In this document: positions 31,230 through 43,886 of the stretch, piece after piece
How the letters are laid out: each line of letters opens with the position of its first letter
Position numbering within the stretch: the first letter of the stretch is position 1
Assembly: GCF_020921035.1 (NCBI RefSeq)
Contig: NC_063153.1
Location: 15,128,001 to 15,192,000 of the forward strand
Reading direction: 5' to 3'
DNA from: Rhodamnia argentea
Lineage: Eukaryota > Streptophyta > Magnoliopsida > Myrtales > Myrtaceae
DNA length: 64,000 nucleotides
Position numbers and translations under genes: made by a program
The notes under the pieces: model-generated
Seen by the model: the letters and a program-made list of their open reading frames with translations, nothing else
Told to the model about the DNA's origin: nothing
The model's database searches: none

Positions 31230-33048
31230 TATGTGCTTAATTAACTTTCTGCTTCCTACTTAGAATGTTTTATGCATATATTTTTGCACTTTGTCTCCAC
31301 ATGTGAATATGGAACCCATGACTACTATGTGCTTGAAATGGAAGTCATCTTAAAGCCTGGTCAAAATTAAAAAAAAAAGGAAGAAAAAGAAACGCAGGGT
31401 TGGTGTGATGCTCGAAGACTCCATCATGTCAGACATTGCGATTCATGAATCCATCAGTTGACGCTTCGATGGAGAATTCAAGAAGCGGCATTCATTCCCA
31501 GATTGATTTCTGCTGAAATTTTTAGGACACGAACACGTTGATTGACGACACTGACCCTGTTGAAATTTCTGTTGATCTGTCTGAAGAAAAGATCAATGTC
31601 TCTTTGATGCTTGAATAATACTCTGGGAAAGGTTTTCCATTTTTTGTTTGTTGTTATGAAAAAAGGAACTCCTTTGCCTTTACGTTTCCTCTCAGTGCGC
31701 TAAAGTGTTTACTTTTACATAGAGACCCGCCATCATGTGCAAGTGCAGTAACAATCATGGACAGAGGCAAGATTTTCTTAGAAACTATACATTTGGTAAT
31801 TCAAAGCGAAAGTCCAAAAGCCTTTAAATGTTGATTACCATAATTTTTTTTCCTTATCTAAGAAATCCTAAGGTAGGTCCGAATTCCCCCCAAACTTGAT
31901 TGATAATATTGATCACAATAGGTGAGATTCGTCTGAACTCAAATCTAGGCGGATCGAATTTATCGTAATAATAAATCACGTGAGATGATCGACCTAGGAT
32001 TACACATGGTTCATGCAAAATCTTTTTTTCTTGATTGTCCGATTAGCAAGCTCGACGTGGCCTCTTCGATTTTATTGCATCAGTTCACATGTGTCATTAT
32101 CACCGGAAAAATTGGAGTTGGCATCTTCCTCTATTTTCTTTATGCCTCCTATCAAAGCCACCCTTACCAATTGGAATGCTCCGCATGAAAAGATTTTTCG
32201 GTACTTTCCGAATGCGACATTGCATTTTCATTCATCCAAAATGTAGCAAGAAGCATTTGCGTTGCATTAACCAATAGCATTTCATTCCCAACAAAATACG
32301 AAATTTTGCCACGAAAGTCTCCATCCATCACCAGTAAACTATTATACAAAAGATGCTACTAGCCTAACAGTCTTTAGTTATTTCTGATAACATAATTTTT
32401 CAATCAATAATTGTTTTATGCGAAAAAATAAAATAATAATGTGTGGATCTACGATTAAAATTGTACCGTTCTTAGCACAATTATCAGCTAAGCATTTTCC
32501 TTGTACAAATCATTTCACCCTGAGCAAAATGCAGTAGGTAAATATTGATGATGACCGCCCAACAGCACAGACCATTGCCTCTGAGCTTTTTGGCTAAGCA
32601 ACCTCGCAGCACAAGCATTACTGGCATTCAATCCCAACAACCATATCGAACGAGCCATCGACAGCATCAACTTGAGACGCCATTAAAATGGAGGGCCCTG
32701 TTAAATACCCCGACACTAGTCGCCATCACTGGTGACTCGGGTCCATAGCTCAGTGACGAATCAATGCGCTCTCTCACTTCACTTTCCCTTTCGGTAACTC
32801 TCTATAACTTCTTTCGTGGGATTGTAAAGAGAACCCCATGTTCTTGTTCTTCTCTTGAGCTCGTTGATGCAGAGGTTTAAGCTTTTATCTTTTCCTTATT
32901 CTGGGAAGGAACTTGCAAATTTCAAGAATTTCTGCACTTGGAAGTGATTAGTTCCCATCAAGAAGTTACTTGAAGCCACGGATTGTCTTGGGTAGTCGCC
33001 GATTCGCCATCTTTCTCGGAACTCCCCAACCAAATCGTGTTTCGCAAG
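31230..33048. other. Intergenic DNA upstream of the LEA-2 gene
   Basis: No gene is recognised. Short open frames around 31985-32350 and 32545-32748 have no recognisable domain and no splice structure. The final 250 bases are probably the promoter and 5' UTR of the LEA-2/NHL-like gene. An in-frame ATG at 32983 precedes the chosen start. Confidence 0.5.
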
Positions 33049-35711
33049 ATGGTGCAGCTACACTCCGATTCTGATGTCACGAGTCTAGACCCATCCTCTC
33101 CAAGATCCCCAAAGCGCGCAGTTTACTACTACCAAAGCCCTTCAAGAGAGTCCAATGATGGGGATAAATCGTCCGTGGTGCATGCTACCCCTGCATATAA
33201 CAGCCCCATGGAGTCTCCTTCTCATCCCTGCCATTCTCGGGGCTCTTCGGAGAGCCGGTTTTCAGGGCCGTTTCGGTCCTCTTATTGGACCAAAGGGAGT
33301 AATGGGAGGAAGAGGAATGAGAAGGGTTGGCCTGAGTGTGACGTGATCCAGGAGGAAGGTGATTATAGGGATGTGTTTGGGGATAATGGGCTTTCAAGAA
33401 GGTTTCAGGTTCTGATGGGCGTTCTTGGATTTGTGGTGATTTTTAGTGTTTTTTGCTTGATCATTTGGAGTGCTAGCAGGCCTTACAAAGCTCAGATCGG
33501 TGTTAAGGTTTGCTTAATGTATATGTTTTTTAAATAACATTTGGTTTCTATTCAGTTGAGTGATTCTGCAACTAGACACATGCTATATTTTGTTACTGGA
33601 TATCTTGTCTGGTTTAATATATTGGTCGTATTCTAGATTCAGAAGCTTAGACTATTGATCGAGTTCATGTTTTAATTAGTACCAATATGGTTTAATTTAG
33701 GGAGACTCCTGCATTGTTTTAGTAATTGAAGACGGAATCAAACAGCTAATGTTTGTATCTCACATTTCCATAACTTGGGAAGAGCTATTAAGCCTGACCA
33801 TTTGTTCAATTTGAGTTTCAGTAGGAATTGAGTTCTCAAATCTGGAATTGCAGAGAGTAGAATGTACAGCAATAGCATCTCTTGTGGTTTTTCCCAGGAC
33901 AAAACACAAGATCTCGCGTTTGTACTGTCTTTGGGAACTGAAGATGTTGTTTATCTGGTGGATGAGTGTAAATTGTCCAATTACTTGTGTTGATTGTCCA
34001 TTTTCATAATCTATTGCCTTTTCCTTTTGCAGGAAGCAAATTTTAAAATGTTAGCAAAGCACGTACTCTTCTTGGCATGATTTATTAGTTGCTTTTGAAG
34101 GTTTTAATTTTTTTTTAACTAAAGATGGAGAAAGAAGGGAATGATTCTTCCCCCATCCATTGAAGTGCTAACAAAAGGAAGAGGCTCTCTGTTTGTCATA
34201 TCTCCAAAACCATTGTCTACTCTGGATCGAATTTATGTCCTTTAAATGTGACACATGAGGCTTTTTCCTTTCTATCCTCTCTCTCTCTCTCTCTCTCTCC
34301 CACGCGCATGGACGCACCCCCCAAAGACTCAAAGCAGAGTTTTTTCACTAAAATGCAGTAATAATTGGTGGATGCTGAATCTATGTTTCAGTTCCAGCAA
34401 TTTGGATTTGGATTTTTTTGGCACTTCCCTTGTTTTTATAGTTTGTTGGATAAAACTAGTCACTCCTTTGATAATCAGTGAGGCTTTTCCCATTGGTAAG
34501 TGCTTGAATGTGAAAATCTTCGAGCATGTAACTTTGCAGGAATTAGCTGTCTGGGAATGTGGGACTTCTTAGACATCCACTTGTTTTAGGTTGCCATTAC
34601 AATTCTTATGTCAAGCTTAAGATTCTTAAAAGTGTTCATTAAGAGGGCTACCTGCAAATTTTACCTTGGATTTGAGAGTGCGGAATTTGGTTTCTGGCTT
34701 TCCAGTTTCTTCTCAAAAAGGTTGCTTTGCCAGAAAACACTTTCTGGATTCTGATCTTCGGATCATTTCAACTCTGTGGACAATGAGTTTTTGAGCTTTG
34801 TTTCCATATTTGTTCACATGTTAATCATTTCTTTGTGCAAAAAATGGAGTAAAGAAGATTTTGCTTGTCATTATTGTCTTGGAAGTGTGTACTTTGAGAT
34901 GTCTTTTGCTTCTGTCGACTGTCTTCTGTCTAGACCACTCACCAGAAGGATAAAGATATTTCAGTATTTTCATCATTCTCTCTCTCTCTCTCTTCCTACA
35001 GAGCCTCACAGTGCATAACTTCTATGTTGGGGAAGGATCAGATTCAACCGGAGTCCCGACTAAGATGGTGACAATGAATTGTTCAATGAGGATGACCGTG
35101 TATAATGAGGCCACATTTTTTGGCATTCATGTCACCTCTACACCTGTCAATGTTATGTTCTCGAAGATAGCAATTGCAACCGGTCAGGTAAGAATTCCCA
35201 ACTTCTTCTCGTGCATGTATTTCAATCACATGGCTATTATAATGCTGACAAGATATAGGCGGCGTTCCTAAAAGTGAATTTACCTGTTGTCTTTCTTGCT
35301 CCAAGATACATTCATGATTGACTCCATTTCTTAGCCAAAGACAGGAAGCATTCTTGCTCTTTCTCGGCACATGAAACATGTTGACTTGCCTCAACCGCTA
35401 CTTGCTAATGTGGAGACATTGCTTGATTACAGCTTAGGAAGTACTATCAACCAAGAAAGAGCCATAGGACAGTGGCCGTGGTCCTTGAAGGGGATAAAGT
35501 TCCGCTTTATGGAGCTGGGGCGAGTCTAACCATTTCTGATGGCAACGGAGAAGTTCCGTTGACCTTAGTATTTGAAGTCCGGTCGCAAGGGAACGTGGTA
35601 GGAAAGCTTGTCAGGTCAAAGCATCGAAAGCGTATATCTTGCTCTCTTGTTGTGAACCCTCATAGCAACAGAATCATCAAGTTTAAGGAGGATTCATGTA
35701 CGTATGACTGA
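33049..35711 (+). CDS. LEA-2 / NDR1-HIN1-like membrane protein
   Basis: Member of the plant LEA_2 (late embryogenesis abundant, hydroxyproline-rich glycoprotein) family of membrane-anchored proteins; the molecular function is unknown. Exons are 33049-33507, 35002-35187 and 35433-35711, joining in frame to 307 residues. The N-terminus is cytosolic-type, Ser/Pro-rich and disordered; SPSRES and SSPRSPKRAVYY resemble the family's conserved start, which is why 33049 was chosen over the in-frame ATG at 32983. One membrane segment lies at about residues 121-142 (VLMGVLGFVVIFSVFCLIIW). The C-terminal part holds the LEA_2 beta domain, with 'MRMTVYNEATFFGIHV' and 'GNVVGKLVRSKHRKRISCSL'. Intron 1 is 1494 bases, and its acceptor is preceded by a CT-repeat polypyrimidine tract (34977-34992). 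Confidence 0.88.
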
Positions 35712-36310
35712 TCAGTCTAGATCAAACCACAATTCCTTAAGGGAAGGGCTCGGTGTGACAGTGAGGGAACTCATTCTAGCTATCAGCTTTGCTTGCTTTC
35801 GGTTATCTGTTTTAACTTGTCCTTTTAGAGGTAAAAAAACAAAGTGTTCTACAGATACATAGCTTCCAATGGGAGTGAGAAATGTGCCGGTGCTTAATTT
35901 GTATTGTAAAGCAGAAAATGCTGTATCAGGGGTCGAATGTGTTTGGAATATAAGCATTGAAGATTTTTGTGTGCTCACTTCTATGTTGCAATTATGACAT
36001 CATAGTTCCAAATATTTGCAATCTCTTTGGCTTAATTAGCTCATGAGAATCTCGCGGGGCGGCTGAACCCTCTGGCTGATCACAAACGCTGATCACATAC
36101 GATAGCACTTCTGATGTTACGGTTCCATTTTTCTCATTGTGACATCAATTTTTCTCTGTTTGAACCCTACCAATTGATAGTTACAAGAGGCATGGACAAG
36201 AAAAGAAATGAAAGTTACTTTTACCTAAAGAATCGTATACTGAAAAAGGAGAAAGATAATGACAGAAGTGTTTATACTATTGAAAACAAACAAACAATGA
36301 CACTCTTCCT
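35712..36310. other. 3' intergenic region between convergent genes
   Basis: The LEA-2 gene (+) and the plastid peptidase gene (-) converge here. The stretch holds both 3' UTRs. No additional gene or repeat is recognised. Confidence 0.6.
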
Positions 36311-38447
36311 TCATTGAGGGGAAGCCTCAGGCTGAATCTTCTGTTCAGATGGTGAAATGGTCTCTTGCTTGTCAACAGCGCAGCCTGTTTCAAGAACTGT
36401 TCCTCCAATTCTATTGGGTGGCCAGTAGCGAAATATTGATCTTCCTATTATGTTCTTTGCCGGAAGCGGCCCCCTACACAGATAATCCAACATATTACCA
36501 AAAAGAGGACGGCCTTTGGGCTTAACGTCATGAAAAATGATTAAGACTTCAGAGGATGGGGTGGTCTTACCATACATGCGAATCATAACTGTTGTTACGA
36601 TTATCTCCCATTACAAACACTGAGTTCTCTGGTACACGCTGCCAAATAGATTATCCAGTTATAGAAGTCAGGTACAAAAAGTTAGTTCCAAAGAACCAGC
36701 TAAAAGACTAGGATTGGATTCCTATCTAGAGGAAAGAGAGATTTAAGTTGATTCAAAAGAGCACTAACGATCATTGTACTCACAATAGGTGTCATGGTGT
36801 ATGACGGTGGTTCCATAACGAAACCCTCGTTTCCCTCAACTCCATTTACAAAAAGTTTTCCTGCACGAACCTGAAATAATAGCAAGCAAATCAAACCCCA
36901 GTCCTGGAAGTGCAGAGAAGGCGAAGAGAATATATTGAATCAGGTGAGTGAATCCCTTTGCTTAAGATACAGTTTACTTCGCATGCATTATCAGGGCCAC
37001 TAAGTCCAGGTGAATCCCTAACGCAAGAAACTTAAGTTTTTTACAGAAAAAGGGGCGGGAGAAAATGACAAAATATGTAAATGCCCAATTCGTATGAGGC
37101 ATCAAAGAACCCACCACAACCATGCCATCAAACATTATGCAAGGAGATTGAGATGATCTCCAACTACTCCTTGATCTCTCACACATAGAACACAGAATAT
37201 AAGAATCCACATTCATCATTTAGCAGCCTCACCTCAACAACATCACCTGCCTTTGCAACAACTCTTTTGATGAAAACATCATCATCAGTATATCCTACGT
37301 CTTGAAGAACTGGCGGACTTTTGAAAATCACTATGTCATTAGCACATGGCTTTCTAAAGTAGTATGAAACCTGGAAGACACAAGTAAAGCAACATTAAGA
37401 TAAGTAAACACCAAACTATTCTATCACAGACCTGCCCGCACGCTCTAGCTTCCTATGTCAACTTAACTACCTTCTCTAGAAGTCTGAATACAATCAATCA
37501 ACACGCCCAGCAAGCTCCGCTTAACGATGCAAGGACCCTTGTAAAAAATTTTCCAGCCAATATTACTAACTGCAACACTAAAACATCAACCATATCTCAT
37601 ACAGACACAACATATTGCTTAGAAATTTCCTTTTTTTTGCCCTGCTACTACTTATGTTTTTCACTTGGTGACTCTCCCAGTTTTGTTACTACGCTAAATA
37701 ATCATCATGTTGATAGCCAAAACGCAATATTTTCTCATTCGCATTCCCTGGGAAATCGTTCGCCTATCAGCAATAGCACAGCTCAAAGTCTCAAACACTC
37801 AGCTCCAAGCAGTAACTCAACCACTGACAAACAACATCCTTCAAGTTACACTAAACCATGAACTACAAAAACAGCAAGAGCAACTTTACTCATCCCATGG
37901 ACAAACAAAATGACAGAGATAAACTTCGAACCAATACCTTCTCCGCAACAATCCGATCACCAACATCGAAAGTAGGATACATGGACAACGAGGGGATGTA
38001 CCTAGGCTCCGCCACGAACGACCTGAACGCCAGCGAGATGGCAAGCGCTACGAAGACCGTCTTCGCGTCGTCGGGGGTGACATTCAACCAATCCGGCAGA
38101 ATCCCGCCCTGCTCCTCCACTTCCTCGTCATCCCCGCCGCCGCCTCCGCCCCTCCGCCACCCACCGCCCCCGCCGCCGGAAGCGTCGAGCGCCGACTCGG
38201 TCTCTTCGCCGGAGTCCTTGAGCGCCTTGCAATTGAGGCGGCGAATCCGAGCTCCGGCGCGGGAGGGAATGAAGGAGGAGGCGAAATGCGCGAGATTGGG
38301 GCCGGCGGGTCTGGAAATTGGAAGGTTGACTGGTATTGAAAGGTGGAGAGGAGCGACATTGGCGGTTTCGATGAGAGCAGAGAGATTTGGCGAAGTGAAA
38401 TTAGGGTTTTGGAGGGATAAAGGAGAGAGCAAGCGCGCACACACCAT
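36311..38447 (-). CDS. PLSP1: Chloroplast processing peptidase, Plsp1-like type I signal peptidase
   Basis: Plastid type I signal peptidase that removes thylakoid-transfer or envelope signal peptides from imported proteins. Exons in transcript order are 38447-37938, 37370-37233, 36870-36784, 36638-36571 and 36473-36311, in frame, 321 residues. The first 100 or so residues are Ser/Arg/Pro-rich with a glycine run, like a chloroplast transit peptide. A membrane segment follows at about 128-145 ([17 protein letters not shown]). The catalytic serine is Ser155 in [11 protein letters not shown] and the general-base lysine is Lys205 in [11 protein letters not shown], the Ser/Lys dyad of this family. 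The box [17 protein letters not shown] starts at residue 256. All splice sites are GT-AG. The poly-Gly stretch near the end of the transit region is a repeat-prone sequence. Confidence 0.94.
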
Positions 38448-39339
38448 CTCTCTCTGTCTCTGTCTGTGTCTCTCTCAAGCAGAGCTTTCTGGGATATTGA
38501 AGTTTTTTCCAGTTTGTTAAGGTAGAAGTTAGAAGACAGGTTTCTCTTTTAACGATTTCTTCTTCTTTTTTTTTTTTACTTTCATTACTTTTCTTCTAAA
38601 TGGATTTCGGAAGAATTAGGAAAAATAACAGATAATTTTACACGTTGGTGTACGTATACTTTGAGAGATTTTAAATATCTCCCGCTAAATAAAAGAGAAA
38701 TTCTAGTACTAAAAATTTTATATGATTTTATACGGCGAAGGCACCAAATATTTTAATTGATAATCCTTTACAACCCTCTCGATAAAATAGAATAGTCAAT
38801 TTTTTAGCGAGCTCAAAATAGATCTTCTCGTATATTTATCTGTGTCATGATACGAATAATTCTATCATGCCCTTCTTTGAAAATAATGAATACACTGATA
38901 TCCTTATTTGAAATAATATTCACTTCATGCCTTTATTTAAAAAAAAATTAAAAACACTACGAGCCTTTATTTGAAATTTTCCCGATACTTCATTACCATC
39001 AAATGAAAAGAAGATATCCGTCACCATTAAAGTAGTGCTGACTACCTTGTTCTACCCGGAAGAATGATGAATTACAGTAAGAACAACTATATTACTTTCA
39101 ATAGTGCAAAATGTCTGGCCTTGAAGGTCCACACTGTATACAATGATAACAGATGCTCCATAACAATTACGTGCAAATTGAATCACAGCACCGCAACAAC
39201 CAAAGAGGGAGATAAACAGAGGCTGGGTCGAAAGCTCTTGCATCCTCGATATCTACAGCTTGTAGAGAAGGCATCAAATACGACATCGCAGCCAAAATCC
39301 TATGGAGAGAAGGGTGTCGGCATCATCAGGGCGATCCAG
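38448..39339. other. Intergenic region with a repeat fragment
   Basis: The left part is the promoter and leader side of the Plsp1-like gene and includes CT-rich tracts at 38447-38475 and poly-T. Positions 38870-38985 match the right arm of family B elements ('cttatttgaaataatattcacttca', 'gcctttatttaaaa'). The right part is the 3' flank of the PPR gene. No gene is recognised. Confidence 0.55.
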
Positions 39340-41628
39340 TCAATGAAACACCACCATCCTGTACGAACTCACAAAGTGACCACAAGGGCTGACCCGACTC
39401 CGATGCTGCTTCCTGCATTGAGGCGGTTGTACCCTGAACAAACACGTGTTCTTCAGAAGTACAGATTTCGTCGCCTTCCACATTTTCGAGGATGAAGAAA
39501 TGTGACCTTTCGGAGGAATTGTGCTTCCAATGGCTGTGGCGGGCAATCCATCTTTGTCGTGTATCACCGAGCCCAATGGGGGCAGAGGATCGGAGTAAGA
39601 AGCACGAAGCTTGTGCTTTTGATATATCCTCTCCAAGCTCTGCATAGCTATACTATCCTTCTTGGTTTTCGCCAGGTTGTCTAGTTTATCCTTGTAATTG
39701 TTCACGACTCTTTTGGCCTCAGGCACTAGACCGATCGCTCGCCACGCATCCGCCACCAGCTGGATAGTGCTCGACTCAGGAAACACGCCCTTCTCTTCCA
39801 TTGTTTCAAGCAAATCTTCGGCCTTCCATGGCTGTTTTGCTTCTGCATATCCCCAGATAAGGGTCTCAAAGGTTTTCAAGTTTGGGCAAATGCCGGCCTC
39901 GCACATGTTCTTGTACACCCTCATTGCGTGCTCCATTTTGCTGACCGTGCACCATCCGCTGATGATGGTAGTGAAGATCACGACATTTGGGAAGAATCCA
40001 CATTTCGCCATGGAAGTCAGCTGTGACTCGGCCTTCTCGGGTTCTCTGGCACGCGCATAGCCTTTGGCTAGGATGCTAAATGCATGGATGTCAGGTTCTA
40101 TCCCGGCCTTCACCATGTCATTGAAGATTTCTTGGCATTTGTCCATAAGTCCCGCTGAGCTCCAAGCATTCATTATAGTGCTGAATGTTACGACATCTGG
40201 TTTTACCCCAAATTCTTGCATCAATGTCAGGGCCTGATCACAATTTATGAAAGTGAGTCTCGTCAACAACCACTTACGTTATGTTTATGCTTCTCTGTAA
40301 CATTTCAGCTTAGTGAAAGATTCAGGAAGTGCAAAGGCAATTCGCTTTGTATATTCACAGGTAAGACTTCATCAAGATGCCAAATGAAATGGTTTATCAA
40401 ATTCTTTGACAACTCCAATGTCCTAGAGTTTTCACGGATGTCCAATGGCATTACATAGAGAGGCAAACAGATCAACAATATGATGTGTTAAATAAGACTC
40501 ACCTGATCTACGCCATGAGTGTCAGTAATGTCCAGGAATCCTTTAATAAGTGAATTGAAGACAACAAGATTCGGATGCACGCCGAGACCTTTCATTCTGT
40601 GCATGAACCTCATGGCTTCCGCCATGTTACCTTCTTTACAATAACCGCTTACGATGATGCCACACGTACGCTCGTTTGGCGTGATGTTGTTGTTCTGCAT
40701 CTCAAGTATCATACCCTCAGCCTTGCTCGTCTCTCCGTTCTGCGCATAAGCCCTGGCCAACGTGTTGAAAGTGACAACATCGGGTTGCATGCCAGAGCCG
40801 ACCATTCTGTATACGACATTCCATGCTTCCATGATATTCTTCTTGTTACACCAGGCTTTGACAAGAATGTTGTATGTCCTTTCATTCGGTTTCAAATTCA
40901 CCTCTCTCTTCATAAGCTCTATTAGTTTCCATGCTTCTTCGGGCTTACCCACAATTCCGTACCCTTTAATTAGAGTATTAAATGTGCTTGTCGTAGGCCT
41001 ACATTCACTGTCCTTCATTTTCCGGAATGCTTTCAGGGCTTCCCCAATCTTTCCAGATTCAGATAAAGCATTGATCACAGAGTTGAAGAATATCGCATCG
41101 GGCTTCAAGCCGCTGCTCCTCCACCTTAGAGATAAGTGCAGTGATGGAGTCGAAGCGCTTCTGAAGGGCAAAAGCTGCCAGGAGAGTGGTGTATGTTACA
41201 AGAGTCGGTCTGTGCCCTTCTTCTGTTAAACTATCAAAAATGGAATAAGCCTCTTGAGGTTTCTTCCTTTCTATCAAGATGTTCATCAGCTTAGTTCTCG
41301 AACGAACCATCCTGCAACTGTTGTTTCCCAAGCAGACGAGGCAGCAGGATTGGTTTTGTGAGCTACTTGAACTTGAAACCGATTGAAAGTGATTGTCCTC
41401 ATGAAGAAGCCTTTTCTGTAAAATAATTACATTTGAAAAGACCATAATTTAAGCAACATGTTATAGCAACAAAACAAGGCGTAATGATTTGTTTCTGAGA
41501 ACCGAAATCAGGGCATGCAGAGAAATAGTGAAGTCAGTCGGTGAGAAAGAGTTAAGGTGATATACCATGATTGGAGACGATTCAACTTGCTTCTCGCTCA
41601 AAATGGTTCCCTCCTGCTGTTTGTTCAT
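39340..41628 (-). CDS. PPR protein (P class) with a single-base frameshift
   Basis: Pentatricopeptide-repeat protein, resembling the group of Arabidopsis At5g25630/At5g21222. P-class PPR proteins bind organellar RNA in a base-specific way. Exons in transcript order are 41628-41566, 41415-40503 and 40233-39340. Exon 2 is 913 bases, but both its ends are in phase 0, so one base is surplus. Before about 41115 the frame reads [20 protein letters not shown] and ends KVEE; after it, the reading continues in another frame as [21 protein letters not shown] single extra C (G on the plus strand, about 41115) explains it. About ten repeats follow, for example [19 protein letters not shown] and [13 protein letters not shown]. 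As written, translation stops after about 139 residues, against about 622 without the extra base. It could be a sequencing error or a young pseudogene. Confidence 0.85.
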
Positions 41629-43158
41629 GTTCACAAAATGGCAGTACACACCGTGACCTGGTTATTCTGAATCCACCCAGCCGGCTGTTGAGCTTACTGG
41701 TGTACCAATGCATGCCTACTCCGATTCATGTGCGCACTACTAGAAATTGTCTCCAAATTTCCAACCTAGTACGGCGACTAGTGTGAGAATTATATTAAAT
41801 GATCCTATCTGAGACAGTCCGTGCAATGAACATAAAGTTAGTAACCAAGCAAATAATAGTTGATGTTTTTCTCAGCATCTTGGAATTAACGTAAGAGGCC
41901 CTCCTAAAAAGAACTTCCAATAAAGGAATCTCCGGGACAATTAATCGTCAAATTGTGACATTTGCAGGGCAGATGGTCAAAATCCAAATGGCAAGACAAA
42001 AGCCCTGGTGACATACTGAATATAGCAACAACCAAACATACTTGGACACAGCCTAAAAGCTAAATGCAAGAGGGCCTAATTGGATAGTTTAAAAGAAGGC
42101 ATAAACACAGTAAACTCACGATCAGATGAGAATAATGCCAATTCACCAAGCGCCAAATGAAAAATGAAGACAACGGGACCGAGTTCGTTTTTCCTTCAAG
42201 AATTTGTAATCCGTGAATATGCTATAAGACTCGGAAAATTGTGAAATTCTACTTCACTAACATAGAAAGAGAAGTTCAGAATTTCTCCAAACTTAATACA
42301 CGATTACACACATAAACACCAATAATCCGGAAGGAGATCATTGCTCATTTTGACAGTATTACCCAAAAAAGAATTCCCCGGCTTCTATTAAACGTGAAAG
42401 TCCAAATGATAACAAGAACCATCATAGCCATCGATGCCTTAAAGCTCAGCAAACTCATATCCACATTCACCTCAACATCATCCCCACTACTTCCGCAGCC
42501 TCAGAAAGCGCAGCTAAGTGACAGAACACAAAGGAATGCCATTTTACCGGAGCCCCCAAATTCAAAAAAAAGAAAAGATAAAACGAAGTAACAATTCCAC
42601 TACAACAAGCATTAAGAACAACCCACAAAACCAGTCGAAATCACCCGGCAAGCCCCATTACTGTTTCCAAGATCATCACTTGCCTGAGTGATGATTTCGC
42701 ATGTAAAGCATCCATACAAGCCATGATCAAAGAAGATTGAGAAAAGCAGAGTACTGGGCAGTTACCTGTTGAGCTGAGAAGAAGCAGACAGAGACAGACA
42801 GACAGAGGACAGAGGCGGAGGTTGAAGATTGGCATGCATGGCCTCTTATTAACAGAGGACATGGAGCAGGATAATCAGATTTCGCAGAAGAAAAAGAAAT
42901 TGGTGGGCGGCGAAACGCTGGAGCCGGGAGCGTGTGTTGCCGGATCCACCGGAGATTCTTATCCACAAATATTTATCGGCATAAGATATTTCTTTGCATA
43001 AATTCTGAGGCTGCCAAAACTTGAACAAGGAGCAGGTGCTGACGTGTGTGTCGAAATGGGGAGAGGAAATTGTTCCACGCCGGTTTATAATGCTACGAGA
43101 AAATTTTCCTTTTTTCTTTTTCTTTTTCTTTTTCAAGAAAGTGAAGATACAATTCACA
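41629..43158 (-). promoter_or_regulatory. 5' leader and probable leader intron of the PPR gene
   Basis: On the minus strand, CAACAG|GTAACT at 42766/42765 is a strong splice donor preceded by a pyrimidine-rich stretch. AATAACCAG|GTCACGG ending at 41658 is a fitting acceptor 29 bases before the PPR start codon. A 5' UTR intron of about 1.1 kb is therefore likely. No separate gene is recognised here. Confidence 0.45.
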
Positions 43159-43168
43159 TCTAATTGGC

Positions 43169-43886
43169 GGCCTAATTTTCTGAAAAACCCACAATTTTAG
43201 ATTTAGTTTTAAATCTGTCCCGAATTTTTTTTTTTATCTCAAAAAATTCCAAACGTTAAGTCTAGCCCAAATATACCACGAACTTTTTTTTTTTAGAAAA
43301 AACCCAAAACTTTAGATCATATCTCAAATCTACCCCGAACTTTTATTTGTTTGAGGAAAAAATCACAAATTTCTAATGTCAAATCTGCCCCCATTAACTT
43401 TTTTTTTTTAGAAAAAACCCAAAACTTTAGATCATATCTCAAATCTACCCCGAACTTTTATTTGTTTGAGAAAAAAATCACAAATTTCTAATGTCAAATC
43501 TGCCCCCATTAACTATTGGTCCAAAAATTGATGTTATTTGTTCAAATTTTCATATCCTATAATGGTTTTATTTTTGAGAATTTCAATAATTTTTATTGAG
43601 ATGGATTTGTTATCCACATAGAAATGCCATGTCTGTCTGTACTTATCACCCCATTACTTTGATATGGATTTTTTATCGACTTGAAAATGTCACGTCAAGT
43701 TAAGACTGAATTACTGATTAGATTTGAGAAGAGATTGAAAGTTTTTTATTTTTTTTAGACAAAATAAAATTTAGGATTGATTTGAGACCGACCTAAAGTT
43801 GGGGTTTTTTTTTTTTTCGAGATAGAAAAAAGTTTGGTGCAGATTGGAACAAGACCTAAAGTTAAGGGTTTTTTGGGAACTAGGCC
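43169..43886. mobile_element. Non-autonomous MULE-like element, family C copy 2
   Basis: The 718 bp element begins GGCCTAATTTTC and ends GGGAACTAGGCC. The flanks TCTAATTGGC (43159-43168) and TCTAATTGAC (43887-43896) form a 10 bp target-site duplication with one mismatch. The internal order matches the copy at 19094-19709. It is about 100 bases longer because of an internal 115 bp tandem duplication. Confidence 0.83.
43281..43510. repeat. 115 bp near-perfect tandem duplication inside family C copy 2
   Basis: Units at 43281-43395 and 43396-43510 both start 'aac' plus eleven T. They differ by one base that I can see ('gtttgaggaaa' against 'gtttgagaaaa'). The near-identity means it is much younger than the element itself. 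Confidence 0.92.

Noticed and set aside
32983-33048. Upstream in-frame ATG of the LEA-2 gene as the true start
   Set aside because: The extra 22 residues do not resemble family N-termini, whereas the frame from 33049 begins in family-like SDSDVTSLDPSSPRSP wording.
38084-38520. Long open frames on both strands over the Plsp1-like first exon
   Set aside because: They are shadows of the transit-peptide exon; the glycine- and serine-rich composition opens the other frames.
41103-41126. A 12-base mini-intron (GTGGAGGAGCAG) as explanation for the PPR frame break
   Set aside because: It is far below the minimum plant intron size, and removing 12 bases would not change the frame.
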